A stretch of 64,000 bases of DNA, from assembly GCA_911728435.2 (NCBI GenBank), contig OU452203.1, positions 17,319,651 through 17,383,650 on the forward strand, in the 5' to 3' direction. Positions 29,780 through 44,500 of this stretch are shown piece after piece (positions within the stretch are counted from its first letter, which is position 1; each line of letters begins with the position of its first letter). Below the pieces are notes generated by a model. That model was given only the letters and a program-made list of their open reading frames with translations, had not been told where the DNA came from and did not search any database. The DNA comes from Apoderus coryli. Lineage: Eukaryota; Arthropoda; Insecta; Coleoptera; Attelabidae. The translations under genes were made by a program, and so were the position numbers.

Positions 29780-32700
29780 TAAGTTCACGTACCTAAAGTT
29801 ACAGAGTAATGAAAAGATAATAGTAAATATATAAAATGATAGGCTGCTTTGCACCTACGCGACAGAAAATTTAAATTATTAGGAACCTACCAAAGGTATT
29901 TTAGGTTCTACTCTCTACACTTGCATTTACAAATTCATGGATTTAAATTTCCTGCTCATATTGACTATTGGCAGTTCCCTGCCGTATTTTATTAAATAAA
30001 AATATTAAAATTAATATTTTCTTCAAAAATTGAATACAAATTATCTTTAAAATAGGTAGGTATATAACAAATTAAACATTGAAATTATGTTAAAATAATC
30101 AGTTGATTATAAATGTATTATTATCTACTAAAAATTAGCGAATAAGAACTGTTAAATATATTAATTTGCCAATAATTAGTTAGCTTTTTATAATATAAGG
30201 TTTATTATTTATTTTCCTTATTTTAAGATAGGCTGTATCAATAAGCAAGAAAAGATCAAAAATAAATACAAGCTATTAACAAAATAATCAAAATGTTGTT
30301 AATTTATATTGTATTCGTTGTAATATTATTGTATTCTAGTTGTAGCTTTTTCAATACACTGTTTCTTTGTTACGTACTTAGTTATATTTATTTTTATTAA
30401 ATTAATTTTTGTCGTGTTTGTCTTTTACTGTTTATTATTAAAATACTTATTTCAAAATTATCTGAAATATGTTTGTTAATTAATCTATAAGTATTTTTTG
30501 TTTATGGGGTTTATTAAAAAATGATTATTGTTTTCTGCAATCGGCGGTTCTTCTTAATGGATTTGTGTTTACCTACTTATATACTTCATGTAATAATTAA
30601 TAAAATTTTATTGGTGTTAAGAATCTTTATTTCAATATCGCTATAAAATATATTATTTTTGGGGCTCCGATTGTAATGTAATGACAAACCGTATAAAACT
30701 GTCCTGTTGTTATTATTCTTGAAAACCGCCTGTGATAGAAACCTGATCCAATAAAACTAGGCATTCACGAGATTTTCTCTAGCTAGAGAGTCATATGGGG
30801 AAATAGCATCGATGAAAACACCTGACAGAACTTCACGAACTTGAACCAATTTCCTGGAAGTTCTGTATTGGATAATTTCCCTTACTAGCTTTGAAGATGG
30901 CTGAAGCTCAAAGGAAAATGACTGGCAGGCTGTCAAAAACATATCAAATCAAGTGCTCAGTTAAGAATATTTGCGGGAAAATCACTAAGTCAAATAAAAA
31001 ATCCAAATAAAACAAAAATGATCAGAATAAAGCGTTTAATTAATTTTTAATAATATCTAACGTTTTTTCACATGCCACAAATTAAAATTATGTAGAAAGG
31101 TAAGTAATTAAAATACGATTATTGAAGGAAGTTATAATAATAGTATATTGTTTTAAAAGAATAAGTGTTATTTTATAATTTATTATTAATTATAATAATT
31201 TTTTATGGTAATAGTTAATATCTATATTATGTTATAAATATTTTAGTTTTATTAGAATATAATATAATCTTATATATATTACCTAATTTTCAAATAGAAC
31301 ATTGTAATTTTTTCTTTAGAATATTAATAATTTTTTAATTAAAACTAAAACTAAAAAAATGTTTTACATTGCATTTGAAAATTTGGTAGTAATTGTTCAA
31401 TATTTTCTAAGTGCAAGAATTGCTTATAAAGTTTTTAGTTTGTGCCAAAAGACGTCTTTTAGTTGCTCCCTCTAAAATATTGCTGTTAAAAAGTTACAGT
31501 TACGTAATAATAGGTTCTCATACAATATAAATATTTACTAATAATTACAGTTTATTAAATTATAAAAAATAATTTAAAATAGGTAAATATATCACAGTGG
31601 TATCAAGAAGAAAATAAAAATTATAGCGGATACCCGTATGACATCGAAGTATGTTTATATTAATCAAAGATATAATAATAATTATTAAATCTTTGATATT
31701 AATTATAGTACACTGTAAGGAAATAAAATTTGTGTAAATATTCTCGAAATAAAAGAAGAGAAATTTGCTTAAGACGATATTTAGTAATTGACAGAATCTA
31801 CAATAGGTGCCAAGACTACTAAAATACCTTTTAAGTCTCCTCACTTTAATTGTAAATATCTCAAAACAGTATTTATTAGACGCATTTACGACGGCGGGAT
31901 ACGTGTGGATATTTAGAAATATACAAGAAAATATATTTTTTTTTATTAAATAAGTAATCCTGTAATTTAATTTAAAAAAATCGTTATCCTAGTTTCCATT
32001 ATTATATATAATTAAATTTCAACACACAAGGTCATGTTTCGGTGTTTATTTCTCATAAACTTTCTTAATAGTCAATTTCAATTATAATTAACTAAGTATC
32101 CAGTCGCGAATTGAATTGTCTTTGGATTTGTACATGATGGATGATAAGAATTCATCCAGAAACACGGGGTAGCGGTGTATATTAAAATTGATACTGAGTA
32201 GGGTATGTATTGGATCAAAGACCAAAAACGCTCACTGAGCCAAAAATATTTTCATTTTAGAGGTAGGTACCTATTGAGATATTTTACTATTTCGTGAGGA
32301 AGCACGTTAAGGTACCTACAAGTAAGAATAAATAATCAATAATTTTTATAAACTGAAGAAAAACTGTTCATTTTAAAAACTATCCTATATACTATGTGCA
32401 AGAACTATGTTTTAATATATTTTTCAATCAACACGCTGAAGAAATTATTATTCACAAAATTCTTAAAGTGAACTACTGACTTCACTAATATGCAATTACT
32501 AACTTTCAAATTTAATTAACAATAATATTAATATTTTTTGGGTTTAACAATAAACAACAAAATTGATCTATCTAGTTTATAATAATTATTTTTATATTGT
32601 AGAAAAATCAGTCTCATTTACAAGCCATTTATTTCGATATTATTTTAATAATAATCTGATCTCTCAAAACAGCTTAATGATACACATGATGTTTTGGTTA

Positions 32701-33769
32701 TAACTTAACAGTAACTAAACAAAAATATTCAAGTCATAATTATATGTAAGTAGATCCTTGCTTAATCTCAATGCTGATTTTAAATTGACTTAGACATTCC
32801 GAATTTAAAGTATTTTACTTGAGTACGAGACGTTGCAAGAAACGGGATTATCAACCAAACCTACTTCTCAAAATTTTTTGCCGTCCATATGCGCGCAGTC
32901 GTGCGTAAATTTTGAAAATATGTAGTAATTCAAATGTCAAAAAATTTTTAGGCCACGAGAAATAGAAAAGCGATTTTCCTACGAAGATAAGCCAATTGAA
33001 AATCAAAGTCGACTGTTTCTTTGCAGTGCTAGACATTACCTACTCTTTCATCTGTAAATGAAAGATGTGACATCTTCTCTTTCGGATGTTTGCAAATTTT
33101 TGTGAAAGATTGAGGATTTTAGCAAGATCAATTTAATTTTTGTAAAAAACTTGAGGAAGCTTTAACCGACAAAGATCGAGACAAAAGAGATATAGCCGGA
33201 ATATAACCTTTAGGTAGTTACATGGATAACAATTTCTGCAATTACATTACAATAAACAACTTAACCGCCAAACATTACGATTGATTAAAACATTATTATA
33301 TGACACTGACAAAGAGATGTTTTTTTTTATTATTATATGACTTGAATAACACTGGCCAATGGTATTCCTCTTTTAACTATATCTTACTAATAAATCTAAA
33401 TAATTACAACAAATTAATATTTATTTATGTATGATTTTTCGATGTATTTACAAAGTATCATGCATTTTTCTTTGAAAGTAATAAAGTAATCACTTACTAG
33501 TTTTTTTTTTTATCTATTTTAAGATTTAGTGGACGAGTATTTTTAGAGAATATAATTAAATATGTGATTTTAAATTCATGAAACTCGTTTGAGAGGTCGT
33601 TAGGTCTCCCTACTCATAGGGCAGTCTACGAGCAGCATTACAAAATTTTGTATTTGTATTTTTAAACAAAACTATTGATGAAACCTTTGATTTGTGTATT
33701 AAACGGTAACCAACTTGATTCTGAGCGTGTCCCTTCGGATATCGAAGGAATTGCGCAAATAATTAGTAA
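29780..33769. other. Intergenic AT-rich stretch
   Basis: Four kilobases without a supported gene. Reading frames here are short and of low complexity. A hairpin around AATCAAAGATAT and ATATCTTTGATT-type arms lies near 31660-31705. The boundary of the TMEM184 3' UTR is not visible beyond the early AATAAA. Confidence 0.45.
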
Positions 33770-34095
33770 CTAACTTGATACACACCCAATCACCACCACC
33801 GGCTGCCCCATTCGATGCTGTCTCTTTGCATCCTCATGTCGTCGACGCTGATCTTCAAAACCTCGATGACCCTCATTGAGAGGAGCGTCGCCGTACGGTC
33901 TAATGCAATAGAACCACTCCCACGGTTCGCCAAATGCTACCGCCGGCAACCAACCTTCCAAGGAACCTCGCCATCCAAGGCAGCCCTTAAGAATCCAACA
34001 GCACCTGCCGTGCAGAAGCCGTATAAATCGAAATACCAAAATAGCAATTACTACTTTCCCAAATCAACGAAGGCCCGAGAAGGAAATCACTAAAC
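33770..34095. other. Unidentified GC-rich island
   Basis: About 320 bases clearly richer in G+C than the flanks, with long reading frames on both strands (minus 33770-34039, 89 codons; plus 33815-34093, 92 codons) and a third plus-strand frame rich in Pro, Arg and Asn up to about 34140. None matches a family I know. It could be a degraded gene or element fragment, or an imported segment. Confidence 0.35.
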
Positions 34096-35531
34096 CTTCA
34101 GAAAACATTGTAAGACGTCCTCACACCTCAAACATTCGGATTTTGATGTATTAACAATATAAAAACACAATAACCTTCATGAAATTTTATAAATAATGCA
34201 GGTATCCATCATGATACTTGGGTATGTCCATCAAGGTTGGATTTTATTCATTTAAACATATTTCCAAACAGAAATTTTGTATAAACCGCGTGACTAAAGT
34301 TTTTACCAGAGGCGAAAAGGTTGTTACAATTCGTCGAGGGTCCCTTTAGTCACTAGGTGTATAATATAGGTATTAGACTTATCAAGCGAGTTTCTTTTAT
34401 AAGAATTTATTAAAAATTACCTCAAATCATTCGCAATTCTAATTTGTAGGATGAAACTTTTCATTAATAATTTACATTTACATCAGAAGTTACCGTTAAC
34501 AACAATAATTAATTAGACACATTTTTATAAGACACTTGATGTGTTTTTATTTTTTAAATTGTAATATTTTGATAAAATACTGTGACGACAAGAGCCAAAT
34601 TCTTAGACTAGTACCTACTTCCCAGCTTAAACCATCATTTTGTGTTTTTAGGGATCTGCGCTTTAAAAGAACAAAACTGAGTTCTTGTAAATTATAAAAC
34701 ATGTTTGTCACAGCCATTTTACTCGGTTTGAGGTAGAAACAGCTACTGGAATTATAGGATAAAATATAATTAAAGGTGAAGGTGAAATACAACAAATTAT
34801 TACAACATATTCCTAATGTGTTCGGTTCTCCATTTTCATGTGCAGGTTGGATTCTCCTCGGAAACTACTTTATTCTTATATTTCTTGGTTTATTTTAGTG
34901 TTTTTATTAATTTTTAAATTAAATTAAAATTTTGTAAATTAAGCAGCAAGATAGCAAGTCTAATGGCTCTTGTTCGTAACATAAGTATTTTTCTTTTAGA
35001 TAAAATATCTTTTTTGAGCAATATGAATTAGTGACAAATCATAGTGTTTCTTATAACATTTTTTGCATACCCTGTATGCAAAAAATTATACATTATTTTG
35101 CACGTTGATTCTTTAAAGCAGTGAGTTCGTATTTTTTCATGAATAATCTAATATATTCGGGAGTAGATAGAAACACTAATATTTCAATAGAACCTAAAGA
35201 AATTTTTTTATTGATTTTGAATGAATCTATTTCGAGACCCCCCCGAATATATGTTCCTAATTATTCTGCTTATAGGTGTTATAAGAACACTTATTTGAAT
35301 AATGTTTTAATAAATTTATAGTTTAATTTATGATTGTTCGATGTTTAGAATATTTTATAAATTAGATCTTATTATTGATGTAAAATTGAAATTTCAGATG
35401 ATTATAATATTAAAAGATGAGTAAATTAAAATAAATATGTAACATCTAATTGTTAGAACATAATCCCAAAGATTTATTTTTGACATCTTAAATTTCAATT
35501 TTACACTTTTTTCGGATTCTTAATAACTAGT
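34096..35531. other. Spacer downstream of the large receptor gene
   Basis: AT-rich, no gene seen. Probably includes the 3' UTR of the minus-strand gene that stops at 35532. A perfect 12-base palindrome (ATTTTTTGCATA, loop CCCTG, complement) is at 35058-35086. Confidence 0.45.
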
Positions 35532-38500
35532 TTAATCTGAATGTCCATTCCCACTGAAAACCACTTTCTGCCAACTACTGTCTCCAAAATTGCTGCTTAG
35601 CGTTTCCCCTTTTTGATATCGACCGCGATGTTTGTTTTTAGTGGTGGCAGTTTGCTGCTGCAACTTACCGATACTGTTGCTCTTCTTTACCACTTCAACT
35701 TTTGGAGTATTTTGTTGAAGTAACGGTGACGATACACCAGGAGATTCATCACCACTTTCTAAACTATCTGACGGACTCAGCGTGCGATCACGTCTTTTTA
35801 AACTCAGTTCTAATCTTCGTAAAAATCTAGAAAATAAAATAATCTTGAACTGTAAAATATTGACCGTTTTATTAGAAGGCGTAGTAGCGCCTATTAGTCA
35901 GTAGAATTTACCTTATCTGATGGCTAATAGCTCTTAATCGACTAATCTTTTGATGTTTTGTTCGATGACTTTGTGTGAAGTCTAGAGATTTGGATAATGT
36001 TGTGTTCGCGTTTGGTATTTCCTGAAAATCGAAAAATATCTAATGGTAAGAAAACGGGATAAATGAAGATCAATCACAATGTAAAGTGAATTTTGGAGTA
36101 TATTCAATATGTTGTGAAAACAAGCTCTAAATATGCAAAACAAAAATTTACTTACATCACAAGTATCTTCACCAGAAGCCTCATGAGACTTTTGCACAGC
36201 CGATTCCTGCTCTAGCCAGTTTACTGGTGACGACCACCGTATAGTATCGGGACTAGGACTACTTGAAGTCAACCTAGCATCCTTACTCGTTGAATTAATA
36301 CTATCTGAACTGGATGACGAACTAATAACATGCGACCGTGCTAATCTGCGTTTGGGACTAAGCTTCCTTGGAGGAGGTACTTTAACATATAAATCTTTAT
36401 TACCAGGTACATCGAGTCGTTGTTGTCCGAACGACAGAAAACTATTCACGGGACACTGCTTCGTTGGACTTGGTGTTTTACAATTACGTAAAGTTCTTTT
36501 TTCACGTTTTTTACCGATTTTCTTATGCTGCACTACGCCACTGGTAATATTAACTTTATCGGAACTAGGAAAGTCATATAAACCGTCTGAATCGGTAAAT
36601 GGTAGTAAGTCCTTGTGTTTCCCATAGAACTGCGGAGAAAAACGACCTAGTCCGGTCCTGTCACTCAGCGGACTCTCGCTGCGTGAACTCATAGGACTCA
36701 AGAGTTTTTCACTACCGCTTTGCTGTGACTGTGATTCGTGGTTTACTACAATTGATGGTAATTGCAATGAATGTTTATTAGTAACCATCAATTTCGATAC
36801 TGTAGGTTGTAACAGCCGATCCTCGTTCACACTAACACATTTTGCGATCCGCGGACTTGCTGATGCTGGTAGGAGCGGTAAATCTAATAACGATTTCGTA
36901 TCAGTTTCACCTGTAATCATAAATACTTCAAGTTCTTTAGCACTTTTTAGATCGCCCTCGTCGATTTTCTCTTCGATATGGTCTGTCCCGATGCCTTCGT
37001 CGTTTGATTCAGCCATTTGATCGTCTGACATTGTTTCTGAGTCGGATCTACCACGACGTTGTTGCTGTTCTCGAGGTTCTAGAAAATTTGAAAAATTGGT
37101 GCGTTAAATGTATTGAAGTGTCATACTTTTAAGATTTCCTAGTAAAGTTCAAAATACGAAAAGTCCTATCGAGAAAACCTGCAGATCATGATACTACCAT
37201 ATATAGCTGCAGATTTTCGAGATTTCTAGGTTCTTGAGAAGAAGATGAAGCAATGATACCATAAGAAACCCACCCACTCTGTTAAAAGTATTGTGTATGT
37301 ACAGGGTGCTCCAAAAATATACTGACAAACTTTAAGCGGTGATAGAAGACATCCAAACAAACATTTTTTTAGATAAAGTAACAATAGTAGTTTTATTTTT
37401 TGAGCTTGTTTTGTATCATTTTTGGTAGGACCGTGTACGGTTACGTGATACTCATTTTCATCAAGGTAAATAGTATGGTACCTCATTGGCGTACGTTTTA
37501 ATGGGGTTTAAAGTTTATTCGCTCAAGAGTAAACTACCTTTAGGACATAATTTATTTGAAATCTGATAAATTTACTCGAGTTTTGTCATCCAAAATACTT
37601 AAGTTCTAGTTTTTATAAAAATCCAATACCGTGTGTGTTATTAAAAAATTATGAAAACTGCATTAGAAACTATGGTGGCTTGGTCGAAGATATTGACTTT
37701 TAGTTCGTTGTTATTTTTTTTAGTTCACAGTTTAATTCATATTTTTCAAGTTAATGTTTTTTCGTAGTGTCAACGTTTTCCTTATTCCTTAATAAAAGCC
37801 AGACCACTTGCAAAGCTTTTTTGAAATACTTTCAGTATGCACTTACCACTTCAAAAGTGAGTCGATATCAACTCCCAAGAATATTACAGCCTTTATCTGG
37901 ATTAGAATAGTAACGTGAAAAATATTACACAATGAGACTGAGAATATTTATATAGTTTACTCTTGAATGAAAAAAAAAACAATTAAAACGTACGCCAATG
38001 TGGTATCGCACTTTTCACCTCGATGAAAATGTATACCTTGTAACAGTCTCATCTTCCTACCAAAAATGATAAAAAACGCTCAAAAAATAACAGAGCTATG
38101 GGCATGTATCCATCTTGAGCGGTACACCTTATATATGTATATATTTTTGGGACACCCTGTAATAATTATGAATGTTCCTTCGCACCTGCATTATTTGGTG
38201 ATGTTTTCAACACAGGACTAGCAGACTGCCTCCTTCTCAACGACCCAATTCCACCCGACGACCCCGACGGCGGTCCGTGATCCTCCATTTCAGAGGAACA
38301 TAACGGATTACTCGAGCTACATCGCGATGGTCCTGGACTCGCCATCGAACTATATCCCGATGAACTCAAATTCGACTCGGATGCATTGTGATCTCCACGT
38401 GAGACCATGGAAAAGGGACTCAAATATGTCATACCTGAAAAGTGTGTGTGTGTATGCATGTACATTTTGTCGCTCCGTCTAATACAACCGAATTCGGTTA

Positions 38501-41500
38501 CTTTAACTTTACCAAAAAACATAAATTTGGTATCAAATTGTTCGAAAAATTGAGCGCTTTTCGTTGATTATAAAGTTTTATCCGTATTAATTCGTTAGTG
38601 TGTTATATTTGCGTAAATAAGATCCTTTATTTAATTGAATATAAGTAAATATAAATATTTATCAGTTTTGTATTGGTACCTATCGGATTTTTTGTGCGAC
38701 GCGACGCGACGTTCGGTTTTGTGACTGTACAGGGTTAGTCAGAGCTTTGTAGCGCATTTTCAACTATGCCGTCGATGCTGTTGTGTGCGTGTTGCGAAAG
38801 ATCATATGATCAGATTCTTATGGTACGTTGTTGTGTATGCAAGAAATACTTTAACAACACATGTGTGGACTTAAGCTCCAATGAGGTGAGAGCTCTGAAT
38901 GCTAATAAGGGCTATGATTGGTCTTGTGTAGCATGCCGTGCTGTGGCTGGCGATTTTAGGGGTTTGAAGGCACTCATCATTCAGCTTCAAGATGAGATCA
39001 CTAATCTGAGAGCGGAATTCTCCAGTCGCGATCAGCAACCACCTGCACCCTCTGATAAATTATTCGAGGATGTAGTACAGGAAATTCAGGAAAGAAATGC
39101 GCGTTCTGGTAATATAGTTTTTTTTAATGTTCCTGAACAAGATCAACAGCGTCCTACGCAGGAACGAGAAGCTAAAGATGTTGATGTAGTGAAGGATATA
39201 ATGCAGAGCATGAGTGTTTCTATCGACCAGCAAAACTTTAAGCCTTTTCGATTGGGAAAATTTGTGCAGGGTAAGAACAGACCTTTAAAATTATCGCTGG
39301 GTAATCCTAGGCAGGTGTCTGACGTTATCAAGAAGGCAAAGATCTTGAGGAATACACGTTATAGAATGGTCAATGTTTCTTATGATCGTACGAAAAGGCA
39401 ACAGTTGTATTATAAATCTGTCAAGGACGAATTGCAGCAACGCCAGGCGAACGGTGAAGAGAATCTTAGGATACGATACGTGGGTGGGACTCCTAGAGTT
39501 GTAGTAAGTAATAATAATTTAAACTAGACGGGCTCAGCAGTACCGATCGAATAGAGACTCTCACGTGTTATTATCAAAATGTTAGAGGGCTTCGTACAAA
39601 GACTCATGATTTTTTTGCGACTGTTAGTGAATGTGAGTATGATTTTGTGGCATTAACTGAAACTTTCCTTAATTCAGGCGTGTCGAGTGGTGAAATTTTT
39701 CCGGATTATTATTGTGTTTTTCGCAAAGATAGAAAATTTGATTTAGTTAATAAGGTTGATGGGGGTGGTGTAATTTTGGCAGTTAGAAACTCAGTTAGGG
39801 TGCAGGTTGTTGATACAACCGATATTGATGAATCATTTCCAAATATTGATTTACTATGCTGTAAATGTACTTGGCCTAATGTTTGTTTGTATATATTAGT
39901 AGTTTATATTCCACCATCGGTAGCGTTTGAATCATTTGAATCATTCTTTGAGTCTCTTGAGCAGCTGCAGGATTTGCATGCAAATAAATTCTTAATTGTC
40001 GGAGACTTTAATGTTACCAATTACTCTTTATTAGACAATAATGATCGGGAGACAAACGTTATTAATGGTTTTCTAAATGTAATGAACTGTTCTCAGTTTA
40101 ATAAAATCTTGAATGAAATGGGTAGATTACTAGATTTAGTATTGTCAAATGTTTGTTGTAATATTAATAGGGATAGTCAGCCGTTGATAAGAGAAGACAT
40201 TTTATATCACCCTGCACTATATATACAGCTCGATGATTTGAAATTTAATGAAAAACCATTTTTAACAAACGTTAATAGAAAACTGTACAATTTTAAAAGA
40301 GCTGATTATCCAAAATTATATAATGATTTACTTGAATTTGACTGGCAGTTTTTGAATAACTTTAGCAATACGGACGACGCTGTTGATGTATTTTATAATA
40401 GATTGTACAATGTTATCGAGGACAGTGTACCTCTTTGTAGAACGTTCAGGCGTCAGTATCCTCATTGGTATAGCTCCGAAATTATCACAAATATAAAATG
40501 TAAGGCTAAATTTCATAAAGCTTTCAAGCGTACCGGTTTGCAGTATTACTATGCTGAGTTTAGTAGACTGAGATGTATGATCAAACAACAAATAAAAGCT
40601 GCTTATGTTACTCATATCAGAAAGGTCGAGCAGAACATAAAATCAGACCCAAGTAAGTTTTGGTCATTTGTGGGCACTCGTAGTAAAGCTACTCGTATAC
40701 CAGGGGTCATGAAGTGTGGTGATAATGATCTAAGTGATCAGCGGGCGATTGTCAACAGTTTTGCTCAGTATTTTGAGAGTGTGTTTGTGAGTCATGATGA
40801 AGACATGATAGATTTGCTACTGCCTCGAATCGATTTTGCGTCCCAGATATTTATTGGTAATATCACTGAGGAAGATATTATTTTGGCTTCTCGAAAGCTT
40901 AAAAACAAGTTTACAGCAGGACCAGATGCTATTCCATCATTTTTGGTAAAAGATTGTGCTTATGTTTTGGCGCGACCACTATGTATGCTTTATAATCTTA
41001 TTCTCAAATCAGAAGTATTCCCTACTAAATGGAGGAAGGCCAAAGTATGTCCTGTCTTTAAGAGTGGTGATCGAGACTCGGTATCGAATTATAGACCAAT
41101 TTCAATATTATCTAATTTTTCAAAGCTATTTGAAATTGTTATATATAATCGCATTTTTCCTCAAGTGAGAAATCAAATAACGCACATGCAACATGGCTTT
41201 ATGCCGCAGCGGTCGACTGTCACAAATTTGGCTGTATTTTCGCAGTTTGTTTGTGATGAGTTGGATAGATGTGGTCAGGTGGATGCAGTTTACACGGACT
41301 TTGCCAAGGCGTTTGATCGAATAAGTCATGTTGTGTTGCTGAAGAAGTTGGAGGGTTTTGGTTTTGGACCGAGTTTAGTATCACTTTTTTCCTCGTATTT
41401 GTCTGAAAGATATCAATATGTATCATTGTATGGTTTCGACTCATATTGTTATAAGGCTGTCTCGGGAGTACCACAGGGGTCCAATTTAGGTCCTCTTTTA

Positions 41501-44500
41501 TTTTTAATTTTTATCAACGATTTGGCTCTGGAGTTGACATGTTCGGGTCTCTTTTTCGCCGACGATCTTAAGATTTTTAAGTCTGTAAACAGTGCTGAGG
41601 ACTGTGAAAGTTTACAGCTTTGTCTGGATGCCATAAGACTTTGGTGTGCTGCGAACCGTTTGTATTTGAACCCCGACAAATGTAAGGTAGTTACATATAC
41701 GCGGAAGAAAACGCCTCTGCATTATGATTATTGTATTGATGACATATCGGTTACACGTTATGATTCTACGAATGACTTAGGAGTATTGTTTGATTCTAAA
41801 TTTTCTTTTAATGACCATATTCGTTCAAATGTAAGCGATGCTCTAAGAATCTATGGCTTTGTTGTTAGATGCTCCAAACCCTTTGCTGACTTAAATATTT
41901 TGATGATTTTATACTATGCCTATGTTCGCTCGAAATTGGAATATTGTTCAGTTGTATGGTGTCCCTACTATATATCTTATAAATTACTTATTGAGAGAGT
42001 CCAACGAAGATTTTTGAAGTTTTTGTGTTTTCGGGAGGATGGAACTTATCCTGACCAAGGTGTAAATTATTCGTTGTTGACCACTCGTTTTAACGTTTCC
42101 AGTTTGGATTTGCGACGGGGCCTAGCACTAATTGTATTTTTATTCAAATTATTAAATAACAAAATCTGTTGTAGTAGTCTCCTTGAGCGGGTTAGTTTTT
42201 GGGTGCCACGTGAAAATGCCAGAAATAACTTGCTTTTTTATAACATTAGAGCTAGAACTAATATTCAATGTAGATCTCCTGTATTTAATATGTGTGATGT
42301 ATTTAACCGCATATCTAGTGTTTCTGATATCAATCATGATTCACTTGGTAGTATGGTTTCGGCTGCTGTACCAATCTTGAGAAGGCATGCATTGTGAGTG
42401 TGAATTTGATTTAATTGATTATTTTTATTATTATTTTTAAGCATAAAAGTGTGAGTTTTTATTTACCTTTATTAAGGCGCTATTATATTCAGTTGGCTAT
42501 GTATTTTTCAGTGATTGTGACGCAAATGTTTGATTATGTATGTGTATGCACATTATGATTATTTAAGATATTGTTGCTCTGTAAATGGTAATACTGTTGA
42601 GCAATAAAGCATTATTATTATTATTATTATTATTATTATACCTGGATTCACGTTTAAATGACATGAAGGTTTAGCCATCGTCGCCGGGGAAATAGACTCG
42701 GCATCTGAATCAGCCTCACTCAGATTCGCTGTGACTGTAATCATGGGAGGAACAATAGGTAAATCTAGAGATGTGGGTTTGTCAAAATTCTTAATAAACA
42801 TTTTACGGTTGCTGGTGGATTTGCTGTGGCTGGGAAATTGGAAATGGTCGTGCGCGTGAGAGCGATGGGGTGGCGGTGAACCTGGGAATATTAATATAGG
42901 TGATTTGGGGAGGGTTGGTGATGGGGTTTGAATAGTAAGGGTTGGGATTACCAGGGGTTGTGGATCGATTGTTATCGTTATAGTCGGTGTATCCTGAGGC
43001 GGCGGTTGGCCAAGCGGCGGTGGTCGAACCTGAAACAAAACCAAATTTGATCTAAAGAACTGGAGCCGAGCATAGTGAACTTACCTTCGGTCTATGATAA
43101 CTGCTACTTTGCATAGCAGCTGCCTCCTCCAATATCAATCCATCTTCAGCTTGAGGATCAATCGCAATGTCCGTACAATGTAATTCATCATCTTCTTCCA
43201 AATCACTGCCACTCACTGATATATTCGGAATTTCTACAGATATTCGGTCATCACTATTTTCAGCTTCATCCAGCGACGATGAATGTGGCATATTACGGCG
43301 TAGCATCAACGGTGATGTAACGGGACTTCTTCTCATCACTGGGGTCAAAGCTGGCGAAGGCAAAGGCGTAGGCAACTCCCGTATGGGCGAAAGGCACTTG
43401 TTGATTGTGCTCGGTATCTCTAAGAGAATCGTAGGTGGATGGAGGAGGTTGCTACCGGAGTTGGATGAGGCCGCGCGATGGGCGCTGATGGCGTCAAGAA
43501 CTGGCACTTCAATGGTCCCAAAACTGTATCTGTAATAGTGTTAAATTTACCTACCATATCAAAATGAACGTCATTTTTGCGAACAAGCAAGAGAGACAAC
43601 AAAACATGCTCAGCGACTAGTCTGAGAGAGGCTAAAATATCTTGTAAGGGTGACAGACCGACAGACACCCAACAAAGTAAGAGAATTACCCACCAGAGAG
43701 ACACTTCATGAAAACTTTGGGCCTACTAGGTGATCTTTATATTGGAGTTACTAACGTGTGAAAGTGAAAATAGCAAGGTTACCTACCTGGGATGAAACAC
43801 TGGGCTCTCTAGTGGTCCACTTGAACAAGATACCGGCGTAGGCACTGACGACGTCGACGACTCATCATCTCCAACAATATCATCTTGTGGACTCGACGCT
43901 GTAGGTGTAGTGGATGGACTCACTCGCAACGATGAGGCCATATTTGCACCAGCAGTACTAGTGGAGAAGTTCCGAAACATTGCTAGAATCGAATCGGCAC
44001 TAGCCGGTTTTTGTCGATCGTTAAATTTAGTAGATTGCCGCTTGAGAAGGTCGGATAAACTCGAGCTAAACGTACTGGGAATGGCTAGATCTGAGCTTGT
44101 AAACGAGTCACTGCCTTGATTGCTTGATGTGCTGTTCGGACTACGTTGGTCAATCGCCGGCGATGGTGGAGTACTTGAAGGTCGAGCAAATATACTGCCC
44201 ATTTTACTCGTTTGAAGAATACCCATTTCCATGTCTGATCCCGAGGTCATTTCTGCTGATACTTTATTAAGAAGGCGCGCGAATGTTACCTTCTTCTCTA
44301 GTTTTGGATCATTCAACGCTGTTGCGATAGTGTTATCGCTGTCGATTATAAATTTTGTTTCTTTTATTAAAGATTTCGTTTCTTCAGCATTTGTCGATAC
44401 TAGAATATCGGGTGTCTTTTCACTCAGCATAATCAATTCGCCTAAGCTAACTTTGCGCGATAGTTTATTGTTTGGTGATACCAGTTGTTGAAGGATTTGT

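Larger units (their letters stand above)
38600..42638 (+). mobile_element. Full-length-looking non-LTR retrotransposon (CR1/Jockey-like)
   Basis: A two-ORF LINE in sense-opposite orientation to the host gene, inside host intron 38435-42641. It has a 5' UTR (start uncertain, about 38600), ORF1, ORF2, a 240-base 3' UTR and an (ATT)n tail at 42611-42639. Both ORFs are free of stops. I could not identify target-site duplications. The last tail bases sit one to three bases from the host splice donor. Confidence 0.85.
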
